From the NCBI RefSeq assembly GCF_026262505.1, contig NC_067203.1:13652392-13716391 (forward strand): DNA of 64,000 nucleotides, given 5' to 3'. This document shows positions 1 to 9,279 of the stretch, in pieces (position 1 is the stretch's first letter; each line of letters starts with the position of its first letter). The position numbers were made by a program, and so were the translations under genes. The notes under the pieces are model-generated. The model was not told the DNA's origin. It did not search any database and saw nothing but the letters and a program-made list of their open reading frames with translations. Source of the stretch: Trichomonas vaginalis G3 (taxonomy: Eukaryota > Parabasalia > Trichomonadida > Trichomonadidae).

Positions 1-195
1 AAGCGAGGAGTGGTTATTAAAATACTTGGCTATAACACAAACGATGACACTTATAAAGTAAGATATGAAGGAGGCGTTGAAGATGTTATACCATCTAAGA
101 ACTTGAGAGAGTCGAAGCCAACACATCTGGGACCATTAGAGCGGGAGTACTGGAAAGACAAAAATATGCCAGAAAGAATAAGAAAATTCTTCTAA
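1..195 (+). CDS. Polinton integrase, C-terminal tail (partial)
   Basis: The reading frame is open from the first base of the window and ends at 195, so this is the 3' end of a longer gene. The 64 visible residues start with a small beta-rich stretch (VVIKILGYNTNDDTYKVRYE, then a VIPSKNL strand) like the SH3-like or chromo-like DNA/chromatin-binding domain that ends retroviral-type integrases, followed by a basic tail. The DDE catalytic core would lie outside the window. Position at one end of a Polinton agrees with an integrase. Based on the fold-like pattern and context only; it could be the tail of another Polinton gene. Confidence 0.45.
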   Translation, partial: KRGVVIKILGYNTNDDTYKVRYEGGVEDVIPSKNLRESKPTHLGPLEREYWKDKNMPERIRKFF

Positions 196-353
196 ACTTT
201 TTCATTAGATGTAAATCAGACATGAATGAGAACAGTCATGTATTATTAATGGTACCATTTATTTTAACATAAAGACGCAAACGGACTCTTTGAGTCCTGA
301 GGTCTTTCAGACCGAAGCGGCGAGGACGAAGTCCATGACCAAAAATAATGTTT

Positions 354-428
354 AGGGTAGATGGTTAGATCTAACCTCTTTTCTAACCTCAGCCGCTAAG
401 CGGCGAGACCCTTTGGGTCTTTTCTACC
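354..428. repeat. 75-bp repeat made of short palindromes; inverted partner at 1591-1665
   Basis: Three short palindromes follow one another: GTTAGATCTAAC (364-375), GCCGCTAAGCGGC (392-404) and AGACCCTTTGGGTCT (406-420, imperfect centre). The whole 75 bp is repeated as an exact reverse complement at 1591-1665, bracketing the 312-aa gene. A shuffled second copy of the same modules lies at 480-560. The rest of the 196-642 gap is AT-rich with no other gene. Confidence 0.9.
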
Positions 429-479
429 CTCTTGAATTTTCATGAATTTTATACAGAAAACATAGCACAAAAATAATGT

Positions 480-560
480 TTAGGGTAGATGGTTAGATCT
501 AACCTGTTTTCTAACCTCTTTTCTACCCTCGCCGCATAGCGGCTCAGACCCTTTGGGTCT
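480..560. repeat. Second palindromic module cluster
   Basis: The same building blocks as at 354-428 recur with variation: GTTAGATCTAAC at 492-503, a GCCGCATAGCGGC hairpin at 531-543, and AGACCCTTTGGGTCT at 546-560. Order and spacing differ slightly, so the modules seem to be copied or rearranged as units. Confidence 0.85.
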
Positions 561-642
561 CTTGAATTTGTCATGAATTTTCCCGAAATAAAAAATAAAG
601 TTAGTTTTATTTTTTTTTATTTTTTTATTTTGTATAAAAGAC

Positions 643-1581
643 ATGATTTCAACAATCGGCACAACAACAATTCAAACAACTTCACCAAACTCGTTAGTCA
701 TGAATCCAACATCTATGTTAGTAGAAATGAAAAGCTTCATTCCTTCTTCATATACTTTTGAAACAGAAATCCAGAAGATAAAGCAAGAACTTTTAACATC
801 TAATTTAAACTGTAGTGCGAAAGATGAAACAAATGAACAGTATCTTTATGAAATGCAGGACATTATTGACCATTTACCCAAATTGCCTGAAATTCAGCAA
901 CAAAAACTCACTATTCCTGAATTCGATGAAATAGAAGTGAAACCAACTGACTCAGTAGAAATAAAGAAGTTCATTCGAAAGGTAAACTATGAGTTTCTAG
1001 GATTTCATTGCAACCATAAGGTTATGGACAAAGATTGCGACATGGTATATAAGAATGTTTCTGACATATATAAATCCGGGGAGTTTAAGACCTACGATAA
1101 CTTTGTTTCATTAGTTGCTGAATGTGTATGGCAGATAAGAGATAAAGATAGAAGAGGTAAGGTATGGAATGAACAGATAAGACCCGCTATGTTTGAGATG
1201 AAGAGAGCAATTGACGCCTTGGTTGTTTTAGCAGGTAAGGTTTCAATGTATAACGCAAAAATGAATCCGCAATGTTCTAAATGTAAAGCAGCAATTAGGA
1301 AATATAACTACTCCGTCAAAGAGATAGAAAGAATGCGAAACGACTATGCTGACTTAAAGAAAGAAGCAGAAAAGCCAGCAGAAAATAAAATGGACATGTT
1401 AACATTTCTGAACAAAAACTATCCAACTGCTGACGATTTCCTTCTATCTGACGTCAAGAAGAAATATAAAGAAACTTTCGGCATAGTTAAAACATTCGAT
1501 ATCCTTCGTGAAGAAATAGAAGCTACAAAACTGTTTAGAGTCTCACGAATTCATAACGTTTACCATGTAAAACGCTTATAA
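643..1581 (+). CDS. Polinton hypothetical protein, 312 aa
   Basis: I do not recognise this protein. The N-terminal 40 residues are Ser/Thr/Asn-rich and probably disordered. The middle is mostly helical and charged and holds scattered Cys/His residues (HCNHK near residue 125, CSKC near 210) that might bind a metal. A Glu/Lys-rich helical stretch follows, and the last 60 residues resemble a compact helical DNA-binding module by composition only. The ATG at 643 directly follows the T-rich leader ending TTTTGTATAAAAGAC, which recurs before other genes of this element and supports this start. The gene lies exactly between two perfect 75-bp inverted copies, as if it were a cassette. Confidence 0.65.
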   Translation: MISTIGTTTIQTTSPNSLVMNPTSMLVEMKSFIPSSYTFETEIQKIKQELLTSNLNCSAKDETNEQYLYEMQDIIDHLPKLPEIQQQKLTIPEFDEIEVKPTDSVEIKKFIRKVNYEFLGFHCNHKVMDKDCDMVYKNVSDIYKSGEFKTYDNFVSLVAECVWQIRDKDRRGKVWNEQIRPAMFEMKRAIDALVVLAGKVSMYNAKMNPQCSKCKAAIRKYNYSVKEIERMRNDYADLKKEAEKPAENKMDMLTFLNKNYPTADDFLLSDVKKKYKETFGIVKTFDILREEIEATKLFRVSRIHNVYHVKRL

Positions 1582-1590
1582 AATAACTGG

Positions 1591-1665
1591 GGTAGAAAAG
1601 ACCCAAAGGGTCTCGCCGCTTAGCGGCTGAGGTTAGAAAAGAGGTTAGATCTAACCATCTACCCT
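1591..1665. repeat. 75-bp inverted partner of 354-428
   Basis: This is the exact reverse complement of 354-428: AGACCCAAAGGGTCT, then GCCGCTTAGCGGC, then GTTAGATCTAAC. It begins ten bases after the stop codon of the 312-aa gene. Such a palindrome-rich segment just past a stop could also act in 3'-end formation. Confidence 0.9.
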
Positions 1666-1749
1666 AAAATATATTTTTGCTGAAAAATGACCAAAATTCT
1701 GAGTAAAATAATTTTTAGGGCTTGTGTCAAACCGTTGAGTTTTCACAAA

Positions 1750-2060
1750 ATTCCAAAAATAACGTTTACCATGTAAAACGCTTATAAAATAACTGGGGTA
1801 GAAAACAGGTTAGAAAACAGGTTAGATCTAACCTTCTACCCTAAAATATATTTTTGTCTGATTTACGCTCATTACGATGAAATCATGAAAATTCATTTAC
1901 GATGAAATCATGAAAATTCATTTACGATGAAGTCTTGACAAAACATGTACGAAGAAGTCATGAAAATTCAAGACCCTTTGGGTCTCGCCGCTTAGCGGCT
2001 GAGGTGAGAAAAGAGGTTAGAAAACAGGTTAGATCTAACCTTCTACCCTAAAATATATTT
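1750..2060. repeat. Intergenic duplications and 25-bp tandem repeats
   Basis: About 50 bp covering the last codons of the upstream gene and its 3' flank (1551-1600) are repeated at 1758-1808. A 25-bp unit (TACGATGAAATCATGAAAAT plus ATTCATT) is repeated about four times from 1873 to 1970, decaying to the right. A further palindromic cluster follows at 1971-2039 with AGACCCTTTGGGTCT, GCCGCTTAGCGGC and GTTAGATCTAAC. No coding potential is seen between 1582 and 2160. Confidence 0.85.
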
Positions 2061-2160
2061 TTGCTGAAAAATGACCAAAATTCATGAATTTCCTTAAGAT
2101 AGAAAAAATAACGCTAATTTTTTTCTAAGAAAAATTTTTATCTTGTATGTAAGAACATAT

Positions 2161-2772
2161 ATGACAAACACTGAGTTTGAAACAGTTAAAAAGATAGACA
2201 ATGACACCAAATTGGTTAGAATTGGTGATTTAAACGTAAGATACTCAAAGAAATACAACAAATATTCTTTGTCAGACATTTTATCTCCATTTGAAAAGAA
2301 AACAAACCACTGGGTTAGAATTGCTTCTAGTCAGAAAATTTTGACAAGAAATCCTGAGCTTATGATATCGGTAAAATTCTATGGAACTACAGCATATCTT
2401 ATAGACAAAAGTCTTATACCAATAGTTTTGTTATGGTTAGACCCAGTTGTTGGATATAACTTCATAACATATGGTTCATTCGATACGGAACGTTGCAGTG
2501 AAGGCTTACTTTACATCGTTCAGAAACCGAAGGACTTCAATACAAAGAGATATAAGATAGGAAGAACATATAATATAACTCAAAGATATGACAGTATAGT
2601 CAATAGAGTTAAGGTTGTGTTCGTTAACGATATGAGAGCTGCTGAAACAGAACTACTTGAAAAGTTTGAGAAAATTTATGGTGCTCCCACGAAAGGTAAA
2701 GAAACGTTTGAAGTAGATGAGATAGATAAAGCTATAAAATTATTTGACGAAGTTGCTGAAAAATACATGTAA
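2161..2772 (+). CDS. KilA-N / T5orf172-type protein
   Basis: About 203 residues. The first part (roughly residues 10-100: IGDLNVRYSKKYNKYSLSDI, then HWVRIASSQKIL) has the pattern of the KilA-N DNA-binding domain of large DNA viruses and phages. The second part (about 115-200: YIVQKPKDFNTKRYKIGRT, then an AAETELLEKF helix) matches the T5orf172/MUG113 branch of the GIY-YIG-like fold, a usual partner of KilA-N. The start at 2161 is preferred over an in-frame ATG at 2143, because the leader TTTTTATCTTGTATGTAAGAAC lines up with the leader of the next gene, whose ATG falls at the matching place. Probably a DNA-binding regulator or nuclease-like protein of the element; activity unknown. Confidence 0.75.
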   Translation: MTNTEFETVKKIDNDTKLVRIGDLNVRYSKKYNKYSLSDILSPFEKKTNHWVRIASSQKILTRNPELMISVKFYGTTAYLIDKSLIPIVLLWLDPVVGYNFITYGSFDTERCSEGLLYIVQKPKDFNTKRYKIGRTYNITQRYDSIVNRVKVVFVNDMRAAETELLEKFEKIYGAPTKGKETFEVDEIDKAIKLFDEVAEKYM

Positions 2773-2837
2773 AGCGTTTATTTTTGGTCTTTTGTGAAAG
2801 TCAGAAAATAAAGTTAGTTTTTATTTTATTTATTTTT

Positions 2838-2860
2838 TTATCCTGTATGTAAGGACAGAT
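2838..2860 (+). promoter_or_regulatory. Shared T-rich leader in front of Polinton genes
   Basis: The bases before the ATG at 2861 read TTTTATCCTGTATGTAAGGA. Closely similar leaders precede 643 (TTTTATTTTGTATAAAAGAC) and 2161 (TTTTATCTTGTATGTAAGAA). Looser forms (T5ATnTGannnnnAAATG) precede the genes at 10029, 12137 and 12539 on the plus strand and those ending at 9230 and 9522 on the minus strand. Probably the core promoter or initiator of the element. Confidence 0.6.
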
Positions 2861-3721
2861 ATGTCAACATTAGAGAACACAACAACTGCTATCGTTCATG
2901 AAGTCATAAATGAAGAATATGAATACATACAGTATAACAAACAATTGAGACTCATTCGTTCAGTCAAAGACGATATGTACCAAATGCAAAGTATTTTGAC
3001 AGCATGTTATGCTCCAGATACTAAACTTCCTAAAGACTGGTTTAGGAACCAAAGCACACAAGAACTATTAAATGAAGCACAGCGAGACGTACTTTTTTCT
3101 GAAAACAGTGAAGAACAGCGAGTAGGTAAAAAATCCCAGTCGCCAAAACTCTATGAAAATCGTGAAAAATTGCCAAACGGTTTGAGAGGATATTATGTTC
3201 ATAGACTTCTCGTAAATGCTGTAGCAATGTGGGCTTCACCTCGTTATGCTTGGTATGTTTGTAAACTTCTTGACGAAATTCATAGACAAGAACGTGAAGA
3301 TATGGAAAAGAAACTTCATGCAAAAGATGAAGTCATTGAATCCAAAGACAAAAGCATACAGAAAAGAATACCGCGTTCAGTACCAAAAGGAAAGGAAAAG
3401 AACTATAAGTATATGATTTATACTGAAGAGTTGGAGAATGAAGAAGACAGAGATATGGTTATGTTGCATTTAGTCAGAAGAAACAACAAAAGCTTTTACG
3501 ACCTTGCTAAAATATATAAATCTGACAGAAACTGGTTCTATCGTGAAAACTTACCGATTTCAATGACACCGAATGAAGATGTGAAACAAATAGTTCAAGA
3601 TACGTTACCTCAAACACACTATGACATCAAAGGTTGCACAATACTTACATTCAAAGAAGACTTAACATTACTGAAGGAAAAAATAACAGAATATTTCGAT
3701 AACTTCAAAGAGGAAGAATAA
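2861..3721 (+). CDS. KilA-N domain protein, 286 aa
   Basis: Residues 15-150 carry the KilA-N layout of viral DNA-binding proteins: an N-terminal strand with an arginine-rich segment (YNKQLRLIRSVKDDM), a DWFRNQST turn, and a helix GLRGYYVHRLLVNAVAMWAS followed by YAWYVCKLLDEIHRQ. A Lys/Glu-rich helix (about 155-195) and a C-terminal alpha/beta module (about 200-286) follow; the latter resembles accessory domains attached to viral KilA-N proteins but I cannot name it. It lies downstream of the other KilA-N gene with the same leader, so the two are probably paralogous regulators. It contains no T5orf172 part. Confidence 0.7.
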   Translation: MSTLENTTTAIVHEVINEEYEYIQYNKQLRLIRSVKDDMYQMQSILTACYAPDTKLPKDWFRNQSTQELLNEAQRDVLFSENSEEQRVGKKSQSPKLYENREKLPNGLRGYYVHRLLVNAVAMWASPRYAWYVCKLLDEIHRQEREDMEKKLHAKDEVIESKDKSIQKRIPRSVPKGKEKNYKYMIYTEELENEEDRDMVMLHLVRRNNKSFYDLAKIYKSDRNWFYRENLPISMTPNEDVKQIVQDTLPQTHYDIKGCTILTFKEDLTLLKEKITEYFDNFKEEE

Positions 3722-3737
3722 AAAAATATATTTTTGG

Positions 3738-4210
3738 TTAAATGACGTCAGGGTCAATTTCTTCAACCATTTCACTTCCTTCGTCAATGTCAATAGAAGC
3801 TTCTTCAACCTTTGGTAAGAACTTTTGTATAACATCTTTGTTCGTTATTGTCTTCAGAGATGAAGGATAATATTTCACATTTGTTTCACCCTTCTTATAT
3901 TCTTTCTGTTCGGAAAGATTCATAGCAATACTGAAGAAGTCAATGTTGGAGTTCTTTATAATAGTATAATGAGTATCTTTGACATTCACGAAGATACTCT
4001 TTTGTTTCAAAACTACTGCTAACTCTTGTGAAGTATAACGTTTGCGGTCAATGACAATAGCTAATGGTCTGACATACTGACCGAACTTAGATTTTTCACA
4101 AACTTCTTGTTAAAGATAACATTGACGTTTGAAGCACCATTGAACTCATTCTTGATGACAGTAGCGAGAGCATTGTATGAAAAGAACTTGCAATCTTGCA
4201 TGTGTTTCAT
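3738..4210 (-). pseudogene. Polinton hypothetical gene, broken
   Basis: The minus strand shows coding-like sequence over this interval, converging on the KilA-N gene to its left and lying head-to-head with the DNA polymerase to its right. The C-terminal 90 residues are readable and end in an acidic tail (EEIDPDVI). The gene appears broken. No family was recognised. Confidence 0.45.
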
Positions 4211-4298
4211 TAAAATAAAATGTTCGAAATATTTTAAAACTAGCCTTAAAAAATCTAATCTAATTTTTTCAAAAAATATTTTTTATTTCCTACTAAAG

Positions 4299-7200
4299 AT
4301 GTATCGGAAGTTGTCTAAGTTAGAACACTCGGAAATAAAACAACTTCTTACAGAAGCTAATATAGATGTTGCAAAGCATTACACAACAAACAAAAAAGCA
4401 CTCGCTGACTTCATTAAAGACTACAATGGTGCAATAAGTTATGATAGAATTCATGAGTTCATAAAGCCGCAACGCGGCGAGGACGAAGTCCATGCAAGAG
4501 CATTTCCTTTAAATGACGTTGCTATTGACTTATATCATAGACGTTCAATACCTCATGAAGTAAGAAGAGAAATGTTTGACATAACAAATGCAAACGTTGG
4601 TCATACTCGTAAAGCTCTTTCACATGACGTTCGTCAAGAGATGTTTGACATAACAAATGCAAACGTTGGTGAAACAAGAAGAGCTGTACCACATGAAGTA
4701 AGAAGAGAAATGTTTGACATAACAAATGCAAACGTTGGTGAAACAAGAAGAGCTGTACCACATGAAGTAAGAAGAGAAATGTTTGACATAACAAATGCAA
4801 ACGTTGGTGAAACACGAAAGAGAGATGACACACTGAAACAACAGAGAAGAGAGATGTTTAAAAGTGCTATAGAACAAGTTCGCAAAGCTAACGATGTCAT
4901 TCGTTCCATTGACGACAAACCAAAAGAAGGTGAGAGATGGTTAAAGAAAGATGAAGAAAATAGGAAGAGGAATGTGAAGTCAGGCAATAGACTCATTGAC
5001 TTTAACATCGAAGCTTTAGATGAACCAAACAGAGACTACTTACACAAACATTTCGGTAAGGTTTTCATGAGACTCTTAGAGAAAATTAAAATAAACTCCC
5101 AACAGAGATGGATGGTATGTTATAAACTTGGTGGAAAGTATGAATGTTCTACGTTAAACCTCAATAATATTGGAACATTACTACATCAGCTCTTGAAGGA
5201 GAACTTTATATCAGAGATAGAAGCAAATGCTGCAGGTATTGTTGAAATGCACTATGACTTCTTCTTGACAAACATAAAGAATCTTACCGAAATAAAGATG
5301 TATGATTTAACAGAATATGAAGGCTTAACGATGTCAGATGTAAAGAAAGGCAAACCAAAAAAGAGACCATATAGAGATGAAAGCACACTGACAGAAAGAC
5401 AGAAAAGATTATTGAACAGACTTAAACAAACAGGAGATAAACAAGATATAGATGACTTCTGGAATGAAATCCTTGGTGAAAAGAAGTTTTATAAGAAGAG
5501 AAGCGGTCAGTTCTGGAAGTATCTTTGCATATTACCTATAAATCTTGAACGCTACCAAATCTTCAATGAACTGAACAAAAGAACTGCAACACTTATGACA
5601 GAGGACAATTGTTTCGTTTATGCTTGTATTCAGGCTGGAGTAAATGAAGAAACTATTGACCACATGAGAGAAGTCATTCGTGTTAGAGACTTTCCTCAAA
5701 GTAAAGTACAAGAAATTTCTGACGCAACTGGTATAGCATTCAATGTTACCATTGGTTATTTCAATGACTCAAGACATAATGAAATAAAGAGATATATACC
5801 AAAAGAATGCGAAACTGTTAGAACTATTGACTTACTTCTTGTTGAAGACCACTACATGCTAAATGAAAGACTTCCAATGACAACATATTTCATTCGAAAC
5901 TATAAAGAAATCTTGAAGGAGTGTGGTGGAATGAACATTGAAAAACAGATGAAAATATATACAAAGAGAGAAGATAAATATGTAGTTCGTTATGATAGAA
6001 CAACACCGTTATGGGATGTTATGAAAACATTGTGGGAGTGCAAATATTTTGAACCTATTTCTTATGGAGAACTTTTCACATATACGACTGACTTATATAA
6101 ACAGAACCTTGCACCATTTAAAGATTTGACATATGCTCCAAAGTATTGTGTACAACTGAAGAAGAAAGCAGAGTCAAAAGAAGTAAATAAAGCTAAATGT
6201 AAATTCATTCCTGAGCACGTTTTCTTTGCTGACTTTGAGTGTAGTACGGATGGCTTTCATAAAGCTTTTAACATCTGTTATGACAGTGAAGATGGTTCAG
6301 TTAGTGAAAGTATTTGGGGTCAAAACTGTGCAACAGAATTTTTGGAAAGACTTCCTGACAAGAGTTTAATATATTTCCATAACCTCAGTTATGACATAAA
6401 CTTCATCTTAAGACACATGACAGAAGTGAAAGGAACTCCCATCATTAAAGGTTCACGAACAATGCAAATAACTGGTTTATATAAAGGACGGGCAATTATT
6501 ATAAAAGACTCTTACAGTGTTATAAATAAGAAGCTTAAACTATTTCCTGCTATGTTTAATTTACAAACTGGCCCGAAAGAAGTATTTCCATATAACTACT
6601 ACAGCAGTGTTTTGTTAGCAAATGACAACAGAACTGGTGTCATTTCTGAAGCATGTAAGTTTATCCATGATGCAGATACATTTATGAAAAACATAGATTC
6701 CATCAAAGGTTGCAGAATAGATGAGAACCACTTCGACTTAGAAAAATATAGCACGTTTTACTGCAAACAAGATGTAAGAATTTTAAGAGAAGGTTTTGTA
6801 AAGTTCCGCAATGACTTATTGAAAGAGTTTGATTTAAACGTTTATGACTACGTTAGTATTTGTTCTATTGCTAACAAATTGTTTGAGAACAGAGTATACT
6901 TCCCGAATGGAAATCTTTATGACCTCTCAAATAAACCAAGAGAATTTATTTCGAGATGCATTCAAGGTGGAAGATGTATGTTGTCAGATAACATGAAACA
7001 AAAGAGCAAAAAGAAACTCATTGCTGACTTCGACACTGTTTCATTATATCCTTCAGCTATAGCAAGACTTTATACTTTAGAAGGTATTCCAAAAGTATTG
7101 AAGGAAGAAATGTTAAGCACAGAGTATCTCATGAGACATTTATTCGATGACGACCAAAAGGAACCCATTGGTGAAAAGTTTATGTCTGGCTTCTTTGTTC

Positions 7201-8288
7201 TCATTAAGATAACAGAGATTGGTATACCCAGACACTTTCATTTAATAGTTTGCGACCCTGAACTAAATCCAGAACTTAACGTTCCAAGAAGTTCAAACAC
7301 TTGCTGTCTCATGTATGTTGACCATATAACATTACAAGACCTCATAAAATATCAAGGTGTCAAATGTGAAGTGTTGCAAGGATACTATTACGATGGAAAC
7401 AGAGATATGAGAATAAGAGATGAAGTAAAGAAGTTGTTTGAGTTAAGGTTAAAGTATAAGAAAGAAGAAAACCCCTTACAAGAAATTATAAAACTCATTC
7501 TGAACAGCATTTATGGCAAAACTATTCTATCTCCTATTGAGTCAAAAATAACCATAGTAGATGACAAAGATGCTATAAGATATGCTATAAGAAATTACAA
7601 CCATATAGTGAAGTTCGAAGGTTTGGATGGTTCAGATAAAACTATTTTCAAGCTAACGAAAAGCATTTGCAGACACTTTAACTTCTGTCCACTTGGTGTT
7701 AATATTCTGTCTATGTCAAAACGTATTATGAATGAAGTATTCTGTACTGCAGAGGACATGGGACTTCAAATATTTTACCAGGATACCGACAGTATGCACT
7801 TATATAATGAAGACATCCCAAAGCTTGCAGCAGAGTTTAAGAAGAGATACGGTAGAGAACTTATAGGAAAGAACCTTGGTCAATTTCATAGCGACTTTGC
7901 AGAAATAACACCTGGAAAACAAAGTTTAGCTTATAAAAGTATTTTCTGTGGAAAGAAGACCTACATAGACTTACTCACGAATGATTTAAATGAAGTTGCA
8001 TTTCACTGCAGAATGAAAGGCGTGAAGCAAGATGTTATTGCTTTAACCGCTAATGAAATGTTTCCTGAAGCTATACAATGCTATTACAATGAAGATAAGA
8101 ACATTCACATACCTGTTGGAACATATGACAAAGACTCTGAGTTCAGTTTAATGAAACTTTACAAAGCACTTTATGACGGTCAAGAGATTGCATTCGACTT
8201 ATGTAAGTCATGTCAACCTTGCTTTGCTGAAAAGTTCAACTTTTCAATAACGACTAAAACAAGCTTTATTCGTAAGTTGAAGTTCTGA
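4299..8288 (+). CDS. Protein-primed family B DNA polymerase (Polinton pPolB), 1329 aa
   Basis: Replicative polymerase of the element, of the protein-primed B family (as in phi29 and adenovirus). Exonuclease motifs are visible: Exo I FADFECS (D and E), Exo II FHNLSYDINFIL, Exo III YCKQDVRIL. Polymerase motifs follow: motif A DFDTVSLYPSAIA, motif B KLILNSIYGKT, motif C FYQDTDSMHLY with both metal-binding aspartates. The N-terminal 600 residues hold a 23-residue tandem repeat, then a helical region and an alpha/beta segment that may be the terminal-protein or OTU-like part seen in Polinton polymerases. The ATG at 4299 is chosen because it follows a T-rich leader; the frame is open for 64 codons upstream but has no strong start there. 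Length is within the range for the family. Confidence 0.93.
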   Translation: MYRKLSKLEHSEIKQLLTEANIDVAKHYTTNKKALADFIKDYNGAISYDRIHEFIKPQRGEDEVHARAFPLNDVAIDLYHRRSIPHEVRREMFDITNANVGHTRKALSHDVRQEMFDITNANVGETRRAVPHEVRREMFDITNANVGETRRAVPHEVRREMFDITNANVGETRKRDDTLKQQRREMFKSAIEQVRKANDVIRSIDDKPKEGERWLKKDEENRKRNVKSGNRLIDFNIEALDEPNRDYLHKHFGKVFMRLLEKIKINSQQRWMVCYKLGGKYECSTLNLNNIGTLLHQLLKENFISEIEANAAGIVEMHYDFFLTNIKNLTEIKMYDLTEYEGLTMSDVKKGKPKKRPYRDESTLTERQKRLLNRLKQTGDKQDIDDFWNEILGEKKFYKKRSGQFWKYLCILPINLERYQIFNELNKRTATLMTEDNCFVYACIQAGVNEETIDHMREVIRVRDFPQSKVQEISDATGIAFNVTIGYFNDSRHNEIKRYIPKECETVRTIDLLLVEDHYMLNERLPMTTYFIRNYKEILKECGGMNIEKQMKIYTKREDKYVVRYDRTTPLWDVMKTLWECKYFEPISYGELFTYTTDLYKQNLAPFKDLTYAPKYCVQLKKKAESKEVNKAKCKFIPEHVFFADFECSTDGFHKAFNICYDSEDGSVSESIWGQNCATEFLERLPDKSLIYFHNLSYDINFILRHMTEVKGTPIIKGSRTMQITGLYKGRAIIIKDSYSVINKKLKLFPAMFNLQTGPKEVFPYNYYSSVLLANDNRTGVISEACKFIHDADTFMKNIDSIKGCRIDENHFDLEKYSTFYCKQDVRILREGFVKFRNDLLKEFDLNVYDYVSICSIANKLFENRVYFPNGNLYDLSNKPREFISRCIQGGRCMLSDNMKQKSKKKLIADFDTVSLYPSAIARLYTLEGIPKVLKEEMLSTEYLMRHLFDDDQKEPIGEKFMSGFFVLIKITEIGIPRHFHLIVCDPELNPELNVPRSSNTCCLMYVDHITLQDLIKYQGVKCEVLQGYYYDGNRDMRIRDEVKKLFELRLKYKKEENPLQEIIKLILNSIYGKTILSPIESKITIVDDKDAIRYAIRNYNHIVKFEGLDGSDKTIFKLTKSICRHFNFCPLGVNILSMSKRIMNEVFCTAEDMGLQIFYQDTDSMHLYNEDIPKLAAEFKKRYGRELIGKNLGQFHSDFAEITPGKQSLAYKSIFCGKKTYIDLLTNDLNEVAFHCRMKGVKQDVIALTANEMFPEAIQCYYNEDKNIHIPVGTYDKDSEFSLMKLYKALYDGQEIAFDLCKSCQPCFAEKFNFSITTKTSFIRKLKF
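4554..4829 (+). repeat. 69-bp tandem repeat coding a 23-aa unit inside pPolB
   Basis: Four head-to-tail units begin at 4554, 4623, 4692 and 4761. Each codes for HEVRREMFDITNANVGETRR plus three residues. Units 3 and 4 are almost identical at the DNA level and unit 2 is most divergent, so the array grew recently. The 69-bp period keeps the reading frame. The last unit fades into a related QQRREMFKSAIEQ helix. Confidence 0.92.
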
Positions 8289-8372
8289 GGTCATTTATTT
8301 TTGTCAGCAATGAGGTCATGAATGAGGTCATGAATGAGGTCATTCGTGATAAAAATAAAGCTAGCGTAGATT

Positions 8373-9230
8373 TTACAATACTGCGATGGTAGAGTTTAAG
8401 AGTTGTGCTTCAATGTAGAGACAGTCCTTCCCATCTGGAGGTAAGAACACTGGGCACTTATGGTCATGAGTGGAGAACATGTCTATCCAAAACTCACGAT
8501 TGAAGCCGGTTAATTTATAGTATTTAGGGTTAGGAAGTGGTGAAGTTCTTGTATGACCAATGAACTCATTTTCAACGCCTTTGGCTATATTAGAGTAAAG
8601 TATTGCTTGCTTTCTATCCCAAATGCCAGGTGTTACAATCTTTGAAAATTCATTTTTCCTCGGAAGCATTGCATCATAATTGAAAACATTCTTAAAATCA
8701 TCACTTGGTTCGGAGATTTGAAATCTTATACGTAATGGATTTTCTTTCTTTTTAGCGACTTCATTGAATGGTGAGAATACAATGAATTGACAGTCATGAG
8801 TTCCATCTTCATTTTCATTAAATTCATAATGAAAGTCTATAAGTTGTGGCTGACTACCTTCTTCTTTCAGTTGTGCAAGAAACTCACGTAAAGGCTGTAA
8901 AGTTTGTACTTCAATGTTAAACTTTTTCTCGAACATCTCATTAAATGAAATCATACATTGCAACAATGTTGTATCGTCTTTAAAGTATTTGTATATGTGA
9001 ATGTTTTGGGCGCTTAAAGACTGTTCGTCATTTTCTATCTCGACTTGAAGTATAAAGTCAACCTTTCTGAAAGCACGTGTTATATACATAGATGTTATGC
9101 CAATGTACTTCTCTTCATTTATGTTCACAATCCAGTCTGTTGGAAACTTAAACGTTACTCTGTTCCCCTTTATTTTGACGTCAGGGTTTTCACTACTGAA
9201 CGCAACAGATAAAGGTATTTGTCTATACAT
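8373..9230 (-). CDS. Polinton minor capsid (penton-like) protein candidate, 285 aa
   Basis: The protein is rich in predicted beta strands (RVTFKFPTDWIVNINEEKYI, VDFILQVEIEND, CQFIVFSPFNEVA) with few helices, as expected for a jelly-roll virion protein. It lies between the polymerase and the major capsid candidate, where Polintons usually keep the minor capsid gene. The ATG at 9228-9230 follows a TTTATTTTTATCC leader like the other genes of the element. No catalytic motif is visible. The call rests on size, predicted fold and neighbours; a different virion protein is possible. Confidence 0.5.
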   Translation of the reverse strand: MYRQIPLSVAFSSENPDVKIKGNRVTFKFPTDWIVNINEEKYIGITSMYITRAFRKVDFILQVEIENDEQSLSAQNIHIYKYFKDDTTLLQCMISFNEMFEKKFNIEVQTLQPLREFLAQLKEEGSQPQLIDFHYEFNENEDGTHDCQFIVFSPFNEVAKKKENPLRIRFQISEPSDDFKNVFNYDAMLPRKNEFSKIVTPGIWDRKQAILYSNIAKGVENEFIGHTRTSPLPNPKYYKLTGFNREFWIDMFSTHDHKCPVFLPPDGKDCLYIEAQLLNSTIAVL

Positions 9231-9279
9231 TTAATTCGGATAAAAATAAACCATTTACTCTTTCTTTGCTTCAGCTTCT

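Noticed and set aside
4522-5008. Three minus-strand frames over the polymerase repeat
   Set aside because: They are shadows of the 69-bp coding repeat on the plus strand, where polymerase motifs prove the coding frame.
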